Shown here one piece after another: positions 46,304 to 54,927 of a stretch of DNA of 64,000 bases. Each line of letters starts with the position of its first letter. Position 1 is the stretch's first letter. The position numbers and the translations under genes were made by a program. The notes under the pieces were generated by a model, which made no database searches, was not told the DNA's origin, and saw nothing but the letters and a program-made list of their open reading frames with translations. Source of the DNA: Methanothermobacter thermautotrophicus (GTDB lineage: Archaea; Methanobacteriota; Methanobacteria; Methanobacteriales; Methanothermobacteraceae); the NCBI RefSeq assembly GCF_014889545.1, contig NZ_QKOF01000005.1, positions 248,001 through 312,000 of the forward strand, given 5' to 3'.

Positions 46304-48031
46304 ATGAAAGGTGGGCAGGCAATAATCAGATCACTTCTGGATCAGGGAGCAGACACCGTATTCGGATACCCCGGTGGACAGTTACTGCCACTCTATGACA
46401 TGCTCTATGATTCTGAACTCAAACACGTTCTCGTAAGACATGAACAGTGCGCAGCACACGCTGCAGATGGATATGCGAGGGCCTCAGGAAGGGTGGGGGT
46501 CTGCATAGCTACCTCCGGTCCCGGGGCCACGAATCTTGTAACAGGCATTGCAACAGCCTACATGGACTCATCCCCAATAGTGGCCATTGCAGGACAGGTC
46601 CCAACACACCTCATTGGAAATGATGCATTCCAGGAGGTGGACATGATAGGGATAACCATGCCTATCACCAAGCACAGCTTCCAGCCATCAGACGCCAGTG
46701 AGATACCTGCAATGGTCAGGGCAAGCTTCCACATAGCAAAGACAGGCCGCCCAGGACCGGTTGTCATAGACCTCCCCAAGGATATACAGGAACAGGAGAT
46801 CCAGGAGGAGGTTGATGATCTCGAGCTTCCAGGTTACAGACCAAATGTAAGGGGTCACCCCCTCCAGATAAAGAGGGCCGCTGAACTCATAAGAAGGTCA
46901 GAAAAACCTGTCATACTAGCAGGGGGAGGCGTTATAATATCAGGGGCCTCCAGGGAGATAATGGAATTATCAGATCTGATAAAGGCCCCTGTGACAACAA
47001 CACTTCTTGGTAAGGGAGCATTCCCCGAGGACCATCCATCCGCCATGGGCATGCTCGGCATGCACGGCCGCAAGGTGGCTAACCTGACAGTGGACGAATG
47101 CGACTGCCTCATAGCCGTTGGATGCCGGTTCTCAGATCGCACAACAGGGAACGTTGCAGAATTCGCCCCGGGCGCCAGCATAATACACGTTGACATCGAC
47201 CCCGCTGAGATAGGTAAGAACGTTGGAGTTGATGTCCCCATTGTTGGAGATGCAAGGAACGTCCTCAGGGAACTCATAGCAAAACTCAAAAAATATGAAA
47301 AGAGGGAAAGCCAATGGCTTGAAAGTGTACAGAAATTCCGAACCGAGTGCATGCCAAGGATGAGCTATGACGACGTGCCACTGAAGCCTCAGCAGGTTAT
47401 AAAGGAGATAAGCCAGGTCCTTGATGATGAAACCGTGGTCACAACAGATGTCGGGCAGAACCAGATGTGGATGGCCCACTTCTACACATCCCGCACCCCG
47501 AGAAAGTTCATATCATCTGGAGGCCTTGGAACAATGGGCTTCGGTTTCCCGGCCGCCATAGGTGCCAAGGTAGCACTGCCTGATAGTGACGTTGTTGCGG
47601 TTTGCGGTGACGGTGGATTCCTGATGGTCTGCCAGGACCTTGCAACCATCAGGGAATACGACATCCCGGTGGTGATATGTGTCATGGACAACAGGCACCT
47701 TGGAATGGTGGCGCAGTGGCAGCGCCTATTCTACGATGAGAGAATGTCCCATACACACCTCGGTGAGGTTCCAGACTTCGTGAAACTGGCTGAATCATTT
47801 GGAGTTGAGGCTGAGAGGATAGAAAAACCTGGTGAAACATCCGAAGCCCTTTCAAGGGCCATAAGGTCAGGTGAACCTGCGCTCCTTGACATAGTAATAG
47901 ATCCGGATGAGATACTCCCAATGGTACCCCCTGGCTGTCGTCTAACCGAGATAGTCGGGGAGTACCGGGTTGAAAGGGAGGACCCCCAGGAAATTAAATA
48001 CTCCCCAAAGGTAAAGGTGGATGGTGATTGA
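46304..48031 (+). CDS. ilvB: Acetolactate synthase large subunit
   Basis: The 575-residue ThDP enzyme has the PYR-domain glutamate in [18 protein letters not shown], a central FAD-type domain, and the ThDP-Mg motif [15 protein letters not shown] with MDNRHLGM in the C-terminal domain. It condenses pyruvate with pyruvate or 2-oxobutyrate. ATG 46304 is chosen over GTG 46295 because AAGGTG then has proper spacing. It is the first gene of ilvBNC. Confidence 0.96.
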   Translation: MKGGQAIIRSLLDQGADTVFGYPGGQLLPLYDMLYDSELKHVLVRHEQCAAHAADGYARASGRVGVCIATSGPGATNLVTGIATAYMDSSPIVAIAGQVPTHLIGNDAFQEVDMIGITMPITKHSFQPSDASEIPAMVRASFHIAKTGRPGPVVIDLPKDIQEQEIQEEVDDLELPGYRPNVRGHPLQIKRAAELIRRSEKPVILAGGGVIISGASREIMELSDLIKAPVTTTLLGKGAFPEDHPSAMGMLGMHGRKVANLTVDECDCLIAVGCRFSDRTTGNVAEFAPGASIIHVDIDPAEIGKNVGVDVPIVGDARNVLRELIAKLKKYEKRESQWLESVQKFRTECMPRMSYDDVPLKPQQVIKEISQVLDDETVVTTDVGQNQMWMAHFYTSRTPRKFISSGGLGTMGFGFPAAIGAKVALPDSDVVAVCGDGGFLMVCQDLATIREYDIPVVICVMDNRHLGMVAQWQRLFYDERMSHTHLGEVPDFVKLAESFGVEAERIEKPGETSEALSRAIRSGEPALLDIVIDPDEILPMVPPGCRLTEIVGEYRVEREDPQEIKYSPKVKVDGD

Positions 48032-48032
48032 G

Positions 48033-48530
48033 ATGGAACCCGACACCCACATCATAAGCGCCCTCGTGGAACACAAACCCGGAGTGCTCCAGCGCGTTGC
48101 AGGGCTCTTCACAAGGCGTGGATTCAACATCGAAAACATAACGGTTGGGGAATCAGAAACGCCAGGCATTGCCAGGATGACCATAATCGCCAGGGGCGAT
48201 GACAGGGTGCTTGAGCAGATAACAAAGCAGCTGAACAAGCTCATAGACGTCATAAAGGTCAGGGACCTTGAACCCTCGGCGACGGTCAAGAGGGAGCTAT
48301 GCATGGTTAAGGTCCACGCCCCATCAGAGAGTGAGAGGTCAGAGATAATACAGTACACCAACATATTCCGGGGGAGGATAGTGGATGTGAGCCCTGATGC
48401 CCTGACGGTTGAGGTTACCGGGGACTCTGAAAAGATAGACGCCTTCCTGGAGCTTCTGCGGAACTTTGGAATAAAGGAACTTGCAAGGACAGGGCCAACC
48501 GCAATGTCCCGTGGAAGCCGGACAATGTGA
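48033..48530 (+). CDS. ilvN: Acetolactate synthase small regulatory subunit
   Basis: The 165-residue protein has an N-terminal ACT domain ([34 protein letters not shown]) and the C-terminal AHAS small-subunit domain. It binds valine and gives feedback inhibition of IlvB. The ATG lies one base after the ilvB stop, ensuring co-translation. An earlier ATG at 48021 would overlap ilvB and lacks homology. Confidence 0.95.
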   Translation: MEPDTHIISALVEHKPGVLQRVAGLFTRRGFNIENITVGESETPGIARMTIIARGDDRVLEQITKQLNKLIDVIKVRDLEPSATVKRELCMVKVHAPSESERSEIIQYTNIFRGRIVDVSPDALTVEVTGDSEKIDAFLELLRNFGIKELARTGPTAMSRGSRTM

Positions 48531-48546
48531 TGTTAATGCACGAAGG

Positions 48547-48566
48547 ACTCCTGATCCGATAGGAGT
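48547..48566 (+). terminator. Short hairpin between ilvN and ilvC
   Basis: ACTCCT and AGGAGT pair across an eight-base loop soon after the ilvN stop. No T-run follows, so it may be an mRNA-processing or weak pausing hairpin rather than a terminator. A TATA-like stretch at about 48576-48594 could start an ilvC-specific transcript. Confidence 0.35.
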
Positions 48567-48625
48567 GAGGCCATACATAAATTTATTTTAAATGAAGTGT
48601 TAATTAGAAGTTGAGGAGGTTTTTT

Positions 48626-49612
48626 ATGAAGATATACTATGAAAATGACATTGACATGGAGATACTGGCAGATAAGAAGATAGCTGTCATAGGTTACGGG
48701 AGCCAGGGCGAAGCACAGGCCAGGAACATGGCCGACAGTGGACTGAAGGTGATAGTTGGGCTCAGAAGGGGAGGTAGCTCCTGGAAGAAGGCCCATGATG
48801 ACGGCATGAACGTCATGACCATCGAGGACGCCGCCCGGGAGGCCGACATCATACACATACTCATACCCGATGAGATACAGGAGACTGTCTTCGAACAGTC
48901 AATAAAGCCCTACCTGAAGGAGGGCAACACCGTATCCTTCTCACATGGATACAACATCCACTACGGCTACATAAAGGCTCCTGAAGGAGTCAACGTCACA
49001 ATGGTGGCCCCCAAGGGTCCGGGTGCCATGGTAAGAAGGACCTACCTTGAGGGCTTCGGAATACCCGGCCTCGTGGCTGTTGAGGTTGATGCAACAGGCG
49101 ATGCACTAGAGCAGGCACTTGCAATGGCAAAGGCTTGTGGACTTGCAAGGGCAGGGGTTCTGGAGACGACCTTCCGGGAGGAAACAGAGACTGACCTGTT
49201 CGGTGAACAGGCTGTGCTCTGCGGTGGTGTCACAGAACTCATAAATACTGCGTTCAGGACTCTTGTGAAGGCAGGTTACCAGCCAGAGATAGCATACTTT
49301 GAAACCTGCCATGAACTCAAGCTCATAGTGGACCTCATCTATGAGAGGGGATTCCAGGGTATGTGGCACAATGTGAGTAACACCGCAGAGTTCGGCGGCC
49401 TTACAAGGAGAGGACGGATAATAACAGAGGAGACTGAGAAGGAAATGGATGAAATCCTCAAGGAAATCCAGAACGGTAAATTCGCCAAGGAATGGGCCCT
49501 TGAGAACAGGGCAGGGGCCCCCATGCTCAAGAGGATGAGGAAACTGGAAAGTGAACTGGAGATAGAGGAAGTCGGGGCAAAGCTGAGGAAACTCTGCGGA
49601 CTCGAGAAGTAA
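48626..49612 (+). CDS. ilvC: Ketol-acid reductoisomerase
   Basis: The 328-residue class I enzyme begins [35 protein letters not shown], an NAD(P)-binding Rossmann fold. Metal-binding residues lie in [18 protein letters not shown] and [15 protein letters not shown]. The [16 protein letters not shown] loop, with Arg and two Ser, suggests NADPH preference. It converts acetolactate to dihydroxyisovalerate. GAGGAGG precedes ATG 48626. It is the third gene of ilvBNC but may also have its own promoter. Confidence 0.96.
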   Translation: MKIYYENDIDMEILADKKIAVIGYGSQGEAQARNMADSGLKVIVGLRRGGSSWKKAHDDGMNVMTIEDAAREADIIHILIPDEIQETVFEQSIKPYLKEGNTVSFSHGYNIHYGYIKAPEGVNVTMVAPKGPGAMVRRTYLEGFGIPGLVAVEVDATGDALEQALAMAKACGLARAGVLETTFREETETDLFGEQAVLCGGVTELINTAFRTLVKAGYQPEIAYFETCHELKLIVDLIYERGFQGMWHNVSNTAEFGGLTRRGRIITEETEKEMDEILKEIQNGKFAKEWALENRAGAPMLKRMRKLESELEIEEVGAKLRKLCGLEK

Positions 49613-49643
49613 ACCCCTAAATCTCCTTTTTTCAGGTGATTTT

Positions 49644-50636
49644 TTGGTATTTGTGGGTATGGACCATGGGACAACGGGTGTCTCCTTCACCATCCTCGGT
49701 GATGATGCTGAACACTTCAAGATAGGGAGGGAGGATCTATCCGCAGGCAGGGTCTCCGCCCTTGCTGAACTCAGAGAGAGGGTTCCCCTCAATGATATAG
49801 ACCTCATGGCAATAACATATGCCATGGGTGACGCCATTAGCACCATAAAGCCCATTGAAAGGGTGAAGAACAGGGGCATAATCTCCATTGGAGGTGCGGG
49901 TAAGGTCACAGGTGGCGGAACCGCAGTATACAGTGAAATAGAATCATCGGGGATACCCACAGTCCTCATCCCCGGCCTCCACCGAAACACGCCCTGCCTT
50001 GATGAGAGGTTCAGAGCCGCCTACTCCCACCATGCAAGCCCCGAGAAGGTGAGCATCTGCTACAACGCATACCTTGAGACAGGCTGGGAGAATATGATCG
50101 TCTCAGACATAAGCTCAAATACCGTTACCATGCTGATAGAGGATGGCAGGATAGTCGGTGCCATGGACGCATGTTTAGGTGCCATGGGAGTTATACATGG
50201 ACCCCTTGACCTTGAAATGCTCAGGAAGATAGATGATGGGGAAAAGACAGCCAATGAGTGCTTTTCGCATGCAGGAGCAGTTAAGATAGCAGGTATCGAT
50301 ACCAGGGTCTCAAGGGCAAGGGAGGAACTCCTTGAGATGTACCTTGCAGGTAGGGATGAAGCGAAGCTTGCCCTCGATACCATGATGATGACCATAGCCA
50401 TGGAGATATGGGGACTTGCAGGGATCTCCAGTGGAGTTGATGGGATCGTACTAACTGGATCCATTGGAGCCATGCGGGAACCCTACGACTTCCATGGAAA
50501 ACTGAGGGATATGGTGAAGGAAATCGCGGATGTGAGGCGTGCAGATCCAACTTCCGGTTCCATGGGAAGTGCCCAGATCGCAAGGGACATACATAACGGT
50601 AAAAGGGAGATCCTTGGAATAGAGGTGGAGGTTTAG
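49644..50636 (+). CDS. Methanogenesis marker 12-like ASKHA protein
   Basis: The 330-residue protein begins with FVGMDHGTTGVSFTILG, an ASKHA phosphate-1 loop, and carries later glycine-rich loops (SIGGAGKVTGGGTA, IVLTGSIGAMREP). I match it to the methanogen-restricted family called methanogenesis marker protein 12; function is unknown, perhaps a kinase or ATP-dependent maturation factor. AGGTGAT lies just before TTG 49644; GTG 49653 is an alternative start. A T-rich run upstream may end ilvC transcription. Confidence 0.72.
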   Translation: MVFVGMDHGTTGVSFTILGDDAEHFKIGREDLSAGRVSALAELRERVPLNDIDLMAITYAMGDAISTIKPIERVKNRGIISIGGAGKVTGGGTAVYSEIESSGIPTVLIPGLHRNTPCLDERFRAAYSHHASPEKVSICYNAYLETGWENMIVSDISSNTVTMLIEDGRIVGAMDACLGAMGVIHGPLDLEMLRKIDDGEKTANECFSHAGAVKIAGIDTRVSRAREELLEMYLAGRDEAKLALDTMMMTIAMEIWGLAGISSGVDGIVLTGSIGAMREPYDFHGKLRDMVKEIADVRRADPTSGSMGSAQIARDIHNGKREILGIEVEV

Positions 50637-50665
50637 TCCAGGTCCTCCATCCACAAAGTAAGCGA

Positions 50666-50869
50666 TTATTCCATTGCGATGAAGGCTATCTTGGTGCCCT
50701 TAATAAACTGAAGGCCCTCCTCTGTCTGGAGAACCGTGTTAAGGTAGTTGTCGATTGATATGAGTTTTCCCCTTGCCTCTTCATTGTTCTTCAGGGTGAG
50801 GAGAACATTCTTATTTTTAAATTTTAGAAACTGCCTGTTAACCCTGAATTCCTTGTCACTGTCCTTCAT
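50666..50869 (-). CDS. Sm-like (Lsm) RNA-binding protein
   Basis: The 67-residue protein is a minimal Sm fold. The Sm1 part is KNVLLTLKNNEEARGKLISIDNYLNTVLQ, and a short Sm2 strand GTKIAFIAME ends it. It should form a ring that binds U-rich RNA. It is shorter and more divergent than the canonical archaeal Sm1 protein, so it is likely a second paralog. It runs convergent to the methanogenesis marker gene. Confidence 0.83.
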   Translation of the reverse strand: MKDSDKEFRVNRQFLKFKNKNVLLTLKNNEEARGKLISIDNYLNTVLQTEEGLQFIKGTKIAFIAME

Positions 50870-50989
50870 TATAAATCCCCTTAACTGATTTAGTAATCCT
50901 ATAATGATTCACATATATATAGTTCACAGGCTGAGGTCCGGCAAAGACCACACAAAGACTCCTCAAACACACCGAACCAAAACCACAGA

Positions 50990-51307
50990 CTACTCCCATG
51001 CTATCTTAAGGAGTACAATTAAAGCTGCGAGCTGGCATAGATTAACACTCAGAACAGGAAATCCGATCCCATGTCCCCTGAATCCCTCACGGGTCACCAT
51101 GAACACTATGAATATTGTGTTCTGCAATATCAGGAGTACGGTGAAGGCCACAAGTCCCAGAGTGAAGCTGGACTTTATCCTCCTGTATCCTGAAAGATAA
51201 ATTCCGAGAAGTATCAGGAGAAGAAACACGTTCAAAAGCCCCACAATGATGGCCAGAAATGTGAAGTTCTGGTCCTGGATGAAATCATGTGCACCCCTTC
51301 CCCTCAT
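50990..51307 (-). CDS. Small integral membrane protein, three to four helices
   Basis: The 105-residue protein has hydrophobic segments FTFLAIIVGLLNVFLLLILLGIYL, FTLGLVAFTVLLILQNTIFIVFMV and LCQLAALIVLLKIAW. I recognise no named family. Its ATG overlaps the stop of the winged-helix gene (ATGA), which ties its expression to that regulator. It may be a membrane partner or sensor for the regulator; this is inferred only from the overlap. Confidence 0.7.
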   Translation of the reverse strand: MRGRGAHDFIQDQNFTFLAIIVGLLNVFLLLILLGIYLSGYRRIKSSFTLGLVAFTVLLILQNTIFIVFMVTREGFRGHGIGFPVLSVNLCQLAALIVLLKIAWE

Positions 51308-51588
51308 TCACACACCTCGATTCTGTTCCATATCTCCTCAAAGAGGGGATAATTCTCCTCCATCATATCTGAAAGAAAGTACATTCTACCGTACCTCTCC
51401 CCTGAGGATACTATGATCTTATTCTTCTCAAGGACCCTCAGATGATGCTGAACTGTCTTATAGTCAAGTCCAAGGGCCTCTGCTAACTGGTTGTTATTAT
51501 ATGGCCTCTCATGCAGCATACTGATTATCCTCGCACGGTTATGTCCTCCTCTTGTAGCTGCAAGAAGCCACCATAACAACCTCTTCAT
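51304..51588 (-). CDS. ArsR-like winged-helix transcriptional regulator
   Basis: The 94-residue protein has a compact winged helix: GGHNRARIISMLHERPYNNNQLAEALGLDYKTVQHHLRVLEKNKIIVSSGERYGRMYFLS. The start is placed at ATG 51588 because the preceding open frame lacks homology-like character. It has no metal-site Cys cluster typical of ArsR sensors. It is translated with the small membrane protein. Repeats at 51604-51722, upstream of its start, are candidate operators. Confidence 0.82.
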   Translation of the reverse strand: MKRLLWWLLAATRGGHNRARIISMLHERPYNNNQLAEALGLDYKTVQHHLRVLEKNKIIVSSGERYGRMYFLSDMMEENYPLFEEIWNRIEVCE

Positions 51589-51603
51589 AGAGACCACATT
51601 CAG

Positions 51604-51723
51604 AATCCTGTATAGGATTATGGTGGTCCCCCAAGATATCACTTTAGGTTACCTCGGTCATAGAGTCCTCTGGATCTGCATGTGGTCGGAGAAGCTCCAG
51701 ATATCCTCAGGTTACCATCGGTC
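51604..51723. promoter_or_regulatory. Inverted and direct repeats upstream of the winged-helix gene
   Basis: Bases 51604-51619 form a perfect inverted repeat, AATCCT-GTAT-AGGATT. Two imperfect direct repeats at about 51635-51659 and 51700-51723 share GATATC, AGGTTACC and TCGGTC, with offsets of 63-65 bases. They fill the gap between the cytochrome-like gene and the regulator gene and could be the regulator's own binding sites. Confidence 0.5.
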
Positions 51724-51812
51724 CCTGAGAGAGGAGCATCTTGATATCCCCTCAAACCGGGAGGAACTGTTCTCATCGGCATTAATTACATCAGCAGATA
51801 CAAATGCGTGGC

Positions 51813-52496
51813 CTAAGGAGATGAGATCTTATTTTTGATGTGCCTGAAAATCCCCCTGAATTGCTTCCAGTAGATGTGTATATGGATTAATGTCCCTATG
51901 ACCATGAGAATGGCCAGTTCTGCGTGCCAGTAGGTAACTGATGGATTCAGAGCCGTCTTTATGCCTAGACGTATGAATAGTAGAAGTAGAACCCCCGTAA
52001 CTCCAGTCCCGGCATATCCAGCTGTAATTATAACATTCCAGATCCTCCTGTACATCGATTTCCGGATAAGGCCGCTCCTCAGGAGGTAGAGTGTAACCAT
52101 GTAAGCCGCTGTTAGGATGAGGCTCAGGGGTATCATATGATAATCTGCAGGGGTTTCATCAGCTGGTGGGGGCTGAAGTGTTTCCTCTGGAGTATCCACA
52201 CCTCCACTGTGACCCGCCCCATTACCTGAATCTTCTGCCACTTGGAAATCCTCTGAGTTGCTCTGGTCATTAGAAGCATCCTGAGATGTATCCTCAGCTG
52301 TGCTGTAGTCTGTGGTTGACTGTGAAAGGTCACATATCCCGTCCCCGTTAAGATCTGTGAACCTGGGGCACTGTCCAGGGTAGGGGTCATTCACAAGTCC
52401 ATAGGGACAGGATGCAGCGCATGCCACGTCAGCCACCATGATGCCTGCAAAGGGTAACACGCCTGTTAGAGTCCTTAAAATTCTCCTGATCCTCAT
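51813..52496 (-). CDS. Secreted-head, three-helix cytochrome b-like (DUF4405-like) membrane protein
   Basis: The 227-residue protein has a signal peptide and then a Cys-rich head, CPYGLVNDPYPGQCPRF with DLNGDGICDLSQ (three Cys plus a Ca-site-like DxNxDG). A disordered acidic linker precedes three membrane helices. The last helix has YWHAELAI with LIHIHIYWK, and the same residues recur in the upstream paralog. Paired His spaced 15-17 residues apart in one helix are how DUF4405-type membrane cytochromes bind heme. The ATG overlaps the paralog's stop (ATGA). Heme binding is inferred and unexpected in a cytochrome-free methanogen. Confidence 0.7.
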   Translation of the reverse strand: MRIRRILRTLTGVLPFAGIMVADVACAASCPYGLVNDPYPGQCPRFTDLNGDGICDLSQSTTDYSTAEDTSQDASNDQSNSEDFQVAEDSGNGAGHSGGVDTPEETLQPPPADETPADYHMIPLSLILTAAYMVTLYLLRSGLIRKSMYRRIWNVIITAGYAGTGVTGVLLLLFIRLGIKTALNPSVTYWHAELAILMVIGTLIHIHIYWKQFRGIFRHIKNKISSP

Positions 52497-52807
52497 GTTC
52501 TCATCCCCATAATTCTCCTCAAACTCCCCCTGTAGCAGTGAAAGTGAAAAATCGTGAGGGGTATGAGGGCAATCCCGGCCTCCACATGCCAGTATAGGAG
52601 TTGAGGGTTAATATAGAGCTTCACACCAGCTTCAGTGAGCAGCATGAGGATGAAGCCCCCAATTCCTGATATCATAAATGCCAGCAGTATCCCGAGGTTC
52701 CAGAGATCCACATGAAAAGCTCTGCGCATGAAACCCGCCCTGTAGATTAAATAGGTGGCCATATAAAGCCCCGTGACGGGTATTGCGGGTAAAATACTGT
52801 ATCCCAT
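52493..52807 (-). CDS. Three-helix cytochrome b-like (DUF4405-like) membrane protein, paralog
   Basis: The 104-residue protein aligns by eye along its whole length with the membrane part of the next gene. It shares YMxTYLxxR, WNxxI, GxxGxxLxLL, NPxxxYWHxE and HxHxY. Helices are ILPAIPVTGLYMATYLIYRA, LGILLAFMISGIGGFILMLL and YWHVEAGIALIPLTIFHFHCY. It lacks the secreted head. The two genes overlap by four bases and probably make a heterodimer. The conserved WH and HxH are plausible heme ligands; no enzyme partner is adjacent. Confidence 0.68.
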   Translation of the reverse strand: MGYSILPAIPVTGLYMATYLIYRAGFMRRAFHVDLWNLGILLAFMISGIGGFILMLLTEAGVKLYINPQLLYWHVEAGIALIPLTIFHFHCYRGSLRRIMGMRT

Positions 52808-53023
52808 TCAATTATCACCTTTAAGTTCTCTTTATAAGTGGATGGGTGAGCCTCCTAAAAGAATTTTTTCCGTATTTATACCCAGATTTCAACCAGATTC
52901 GCCTGGAAATAGATACTGAGAATCAATGGTGCATATTATCACGGCCATAAAATAAGGAATACCCATCCTGATGGATGGCTTTGAATAAAAAAGGTTCTTG
53001 AATTTAAAAATCAGTTCCTATCT

Positions 53024-53800
53024 CTAATCAAGCCAGCCCTCCATTGATTCGTGGTTTGCTGTACAGTCCAGTGATATGGGGGTTATGGTGGCAGTATTTT
53101 CTGCCTTAAGTGTGTGGACGTCTGTACCGGGTAGGTCTGTGCCTGCAGGGTCACCATCTATCCAGTAATAGGGGCGTCCTCGGGGATCCAGCCTTTTCTT
53201 TATGTGAACATTGTACATCCGGTCCCCCAGCCTCGTGAGCCTTATCTCATCGCTCGCTGGATGAGAGGGTACATTAAGGTTCAGGAAGTCAACACCCTCA
53301 GGAAGTCCCTTTCTGAGAATCCTCGATGCAACCCTCCCTGTGAGTTCAGATGCCATTGAAAAGTCGACGTCAACATGGCCGTCATGGAACTTGATATCAC
53401 CTCGCCTCACCTGGAGCGAAACTGCGAGGGATGGCACTCCATGCACAGCAGCCTCCATTGCCGCACCTATTGTCCCTGATGTCGTTAGTTCTGATTTGCC
53501 AAGGTTCTCGCCCATATTTATCCCTGATATCACGAGGTCAGGCCTTTCATCCATGAGCTCGAATATCCCTATGATAACAGCGTCGGTGGGTGTCCCTGAA
53601 ACAGCGTAGGCCTCTGATCCATCCCTGAGGGTGACCTCAGTTACCCTCACAGGTTCAAAGAGTGTCAGGGCATGGCCTATCCCGCTCTGCTGCGTGGCGG
53701 GGGCAACTATGATCGTCTCCCCAAGGTCCTCAACGGCCCTTCTTGCTGCAAGGATGCCTGAAGAATTAACTCCATCGTCATTTGTTATAAGAATCTTCAT
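53024..53800 (-). CDS. surE: 5'/3'-nucleotidase SurE
   Basis: The 258-residue phosphatase begins MKILITNDDGVNSSGI (metal-binding DD) and has VVAPATQQSGIGHALT, VSGTPTDAVIIGIFELM, VISGINMGENLG and YSGTIGAAMEAAVHG-like TSGTIGAAMEAAVHG, all family signatures. It hydrolyses nucleoside monophosphates and perhaps polyphosphate. Length is normal. It is a single-gene unit on the minus strand. Confidence 0.95.
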   Translation of the reverse strand: MKILITNDDGVNSSGILAARRAVEDLGETIIVAPATQQSGIGHALTLFEPVRVTEVTLRDGSEAYAVSGTPTDAVIIGIFELMDERPDLVISGINMGENLGKSELTTSGTIGAAMEAAVHGVPSLAVSLQVRRGDIKFHDGHVDVDFSMASELTGRVASRILRKGLPEGVDFLNLNVPSHPASDEIRLTRLGDRMYNVHIKKRLDPRGRPYYWIDGDPAGTDLPGTDVHTLKAENTATITPISLDCTANHESMEGWLD

Positions 53801-54044
53801 TGCTAATCATTTCCTCCCTAGACTAAAGATAATCTTCAATCATCATCTTCTCTCCTATTGACTAAAAGGCTGATAATAGTCCTCATCAAGCTCAATTATG
53901 GTAATCATCAGGTTTCTCTTCTTCTATGGATCCTGAAAACTGATGGTTAATCTTCATCGGAATCATCTCTATCTTTTTATAGTCCTTTATATCAAATTTT
54001 AAGTATATGTTATAACATAGCTCTATTAAGTCTAACCCCGGCAG

Positions 54045-54821
54045 GTGGAAGAATTGAAGAAACAGAAACTGGTGGATTTTATTGCCAAGGTCATGGAGGA
54101 TTCCGGTTTTAAGGTTTACAAGGACTTCAGGACCTCCCAGCATATAGTGGATATATACGGGATTCTTCCAACCGCCCTCGGGGATATCGGGGTTGTTGTT
54201 GCCTGTAAAAATTATGATGAAAACTGGAAGGTTGGAATGGATGTCCTTAAGGAAATGGAGATGGCTGCAAAGACCCTCAAGGCGTCCAAGGTAGTGATTG
54301 TTACGACATCTGATTTCTCATCCCAGGCAAGGAATTATGCTGTGAAGAGAAACATGAAACTCATAGACAGGAATTGTCTTATACGTATTGCAGAGGAATT
54401 CTCAAAGAAAATACAGGCCCCTGAAGATGAGGATGAGGATGAGGATGAGGAGTACTATGATGAGGAAGAGGTCGAGGTCTACAACCCCCCCTCAAACATC
54501 TTCCACACCCGCCCGGGGAGGGGGGTTCTCTCAAGAAAAGAGAAGCGGGCCCCTGTGGCCCCCATTATAAGGGGGCTGATGCAGAACACCATAATACTGA
54601 TCCTCACCGTTGTTGCAGTCTCATTCATCATTGCAACACTGCTGCAGATTGCGGCTGGACTCGGGACAAGCCTCACAGGTGTTTTGAAACTGATGATTGC
54701 AGCAGCCCTATCCTATGGTATACCCTACCTTGTGGAGGAGGATGGTGCTGTTGTAATGATAAAGGGTACTATAGTGTTTTTCAGTTCTCTCCTTCTCCTG
54801 GTTATCCTGATACTGATCTAA
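54045..54821 (+). CDS. Mrr-like nuclease-fold domain with acidic linker and C-terminal membrane helices
   Basis: The 258-residue protein has an N-terminal restriction-endonuclease-like domain (HIVDIYG then VVVACKNY; VIVTTSDFSSQARNYA), residues 1-120. A run of Asp/Glu follows (DEDEDEDEDEEYYDEEEVEV), and then two or three membrane helices. The catalytic E/QxK of Mrr enzymes reads ACK here, so the acidic residue is missing and activity is doubtful. Start may be GTG 54045 or TTG 54054, which lies five bases after AGGTGG. It may tether DNA or RNA to the membrane. Confidence 0.72.
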   Translation: MEELKKQKLVDFIAKVMEDSGFKVYKDFRTSQHIVDIYGILPTALGDIGVVVACKNYDENWKVGMDVLKEMEMAAKTLKASKVVIVTTSDFSSQARNYAVKRNMKLIDRNCLIRIAEEFSKKIQAPEDEDEDEDEEYYDEEEVEVYNPPSNIFHTRPGRGVLSRKEKRAPVAPIIRGLMQNTIILILTVVAVSFIIATLLQIAAGLGTSLTGVLKLMIAAALSYGIPYLVEEDGAVVMIKGTIVFFSSLLLLVILILI

Positions 54822-54927
54822 TCCCTCCATAAAATAAGCAATGCAATGCGCAAAAAATAGAAAAAGAGCTTAAACCTCAGCATAGACCTGAACAAATGTC
54901 CCTCATCAAAAAAATAAATTTTTTGGG

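Noticed and set aside
49106-49990. 294-residue minus-strand ORF
   Set aside because: Antisense to ilvC and the methanogenesis marker gene, both strongly supported; no domain seen.
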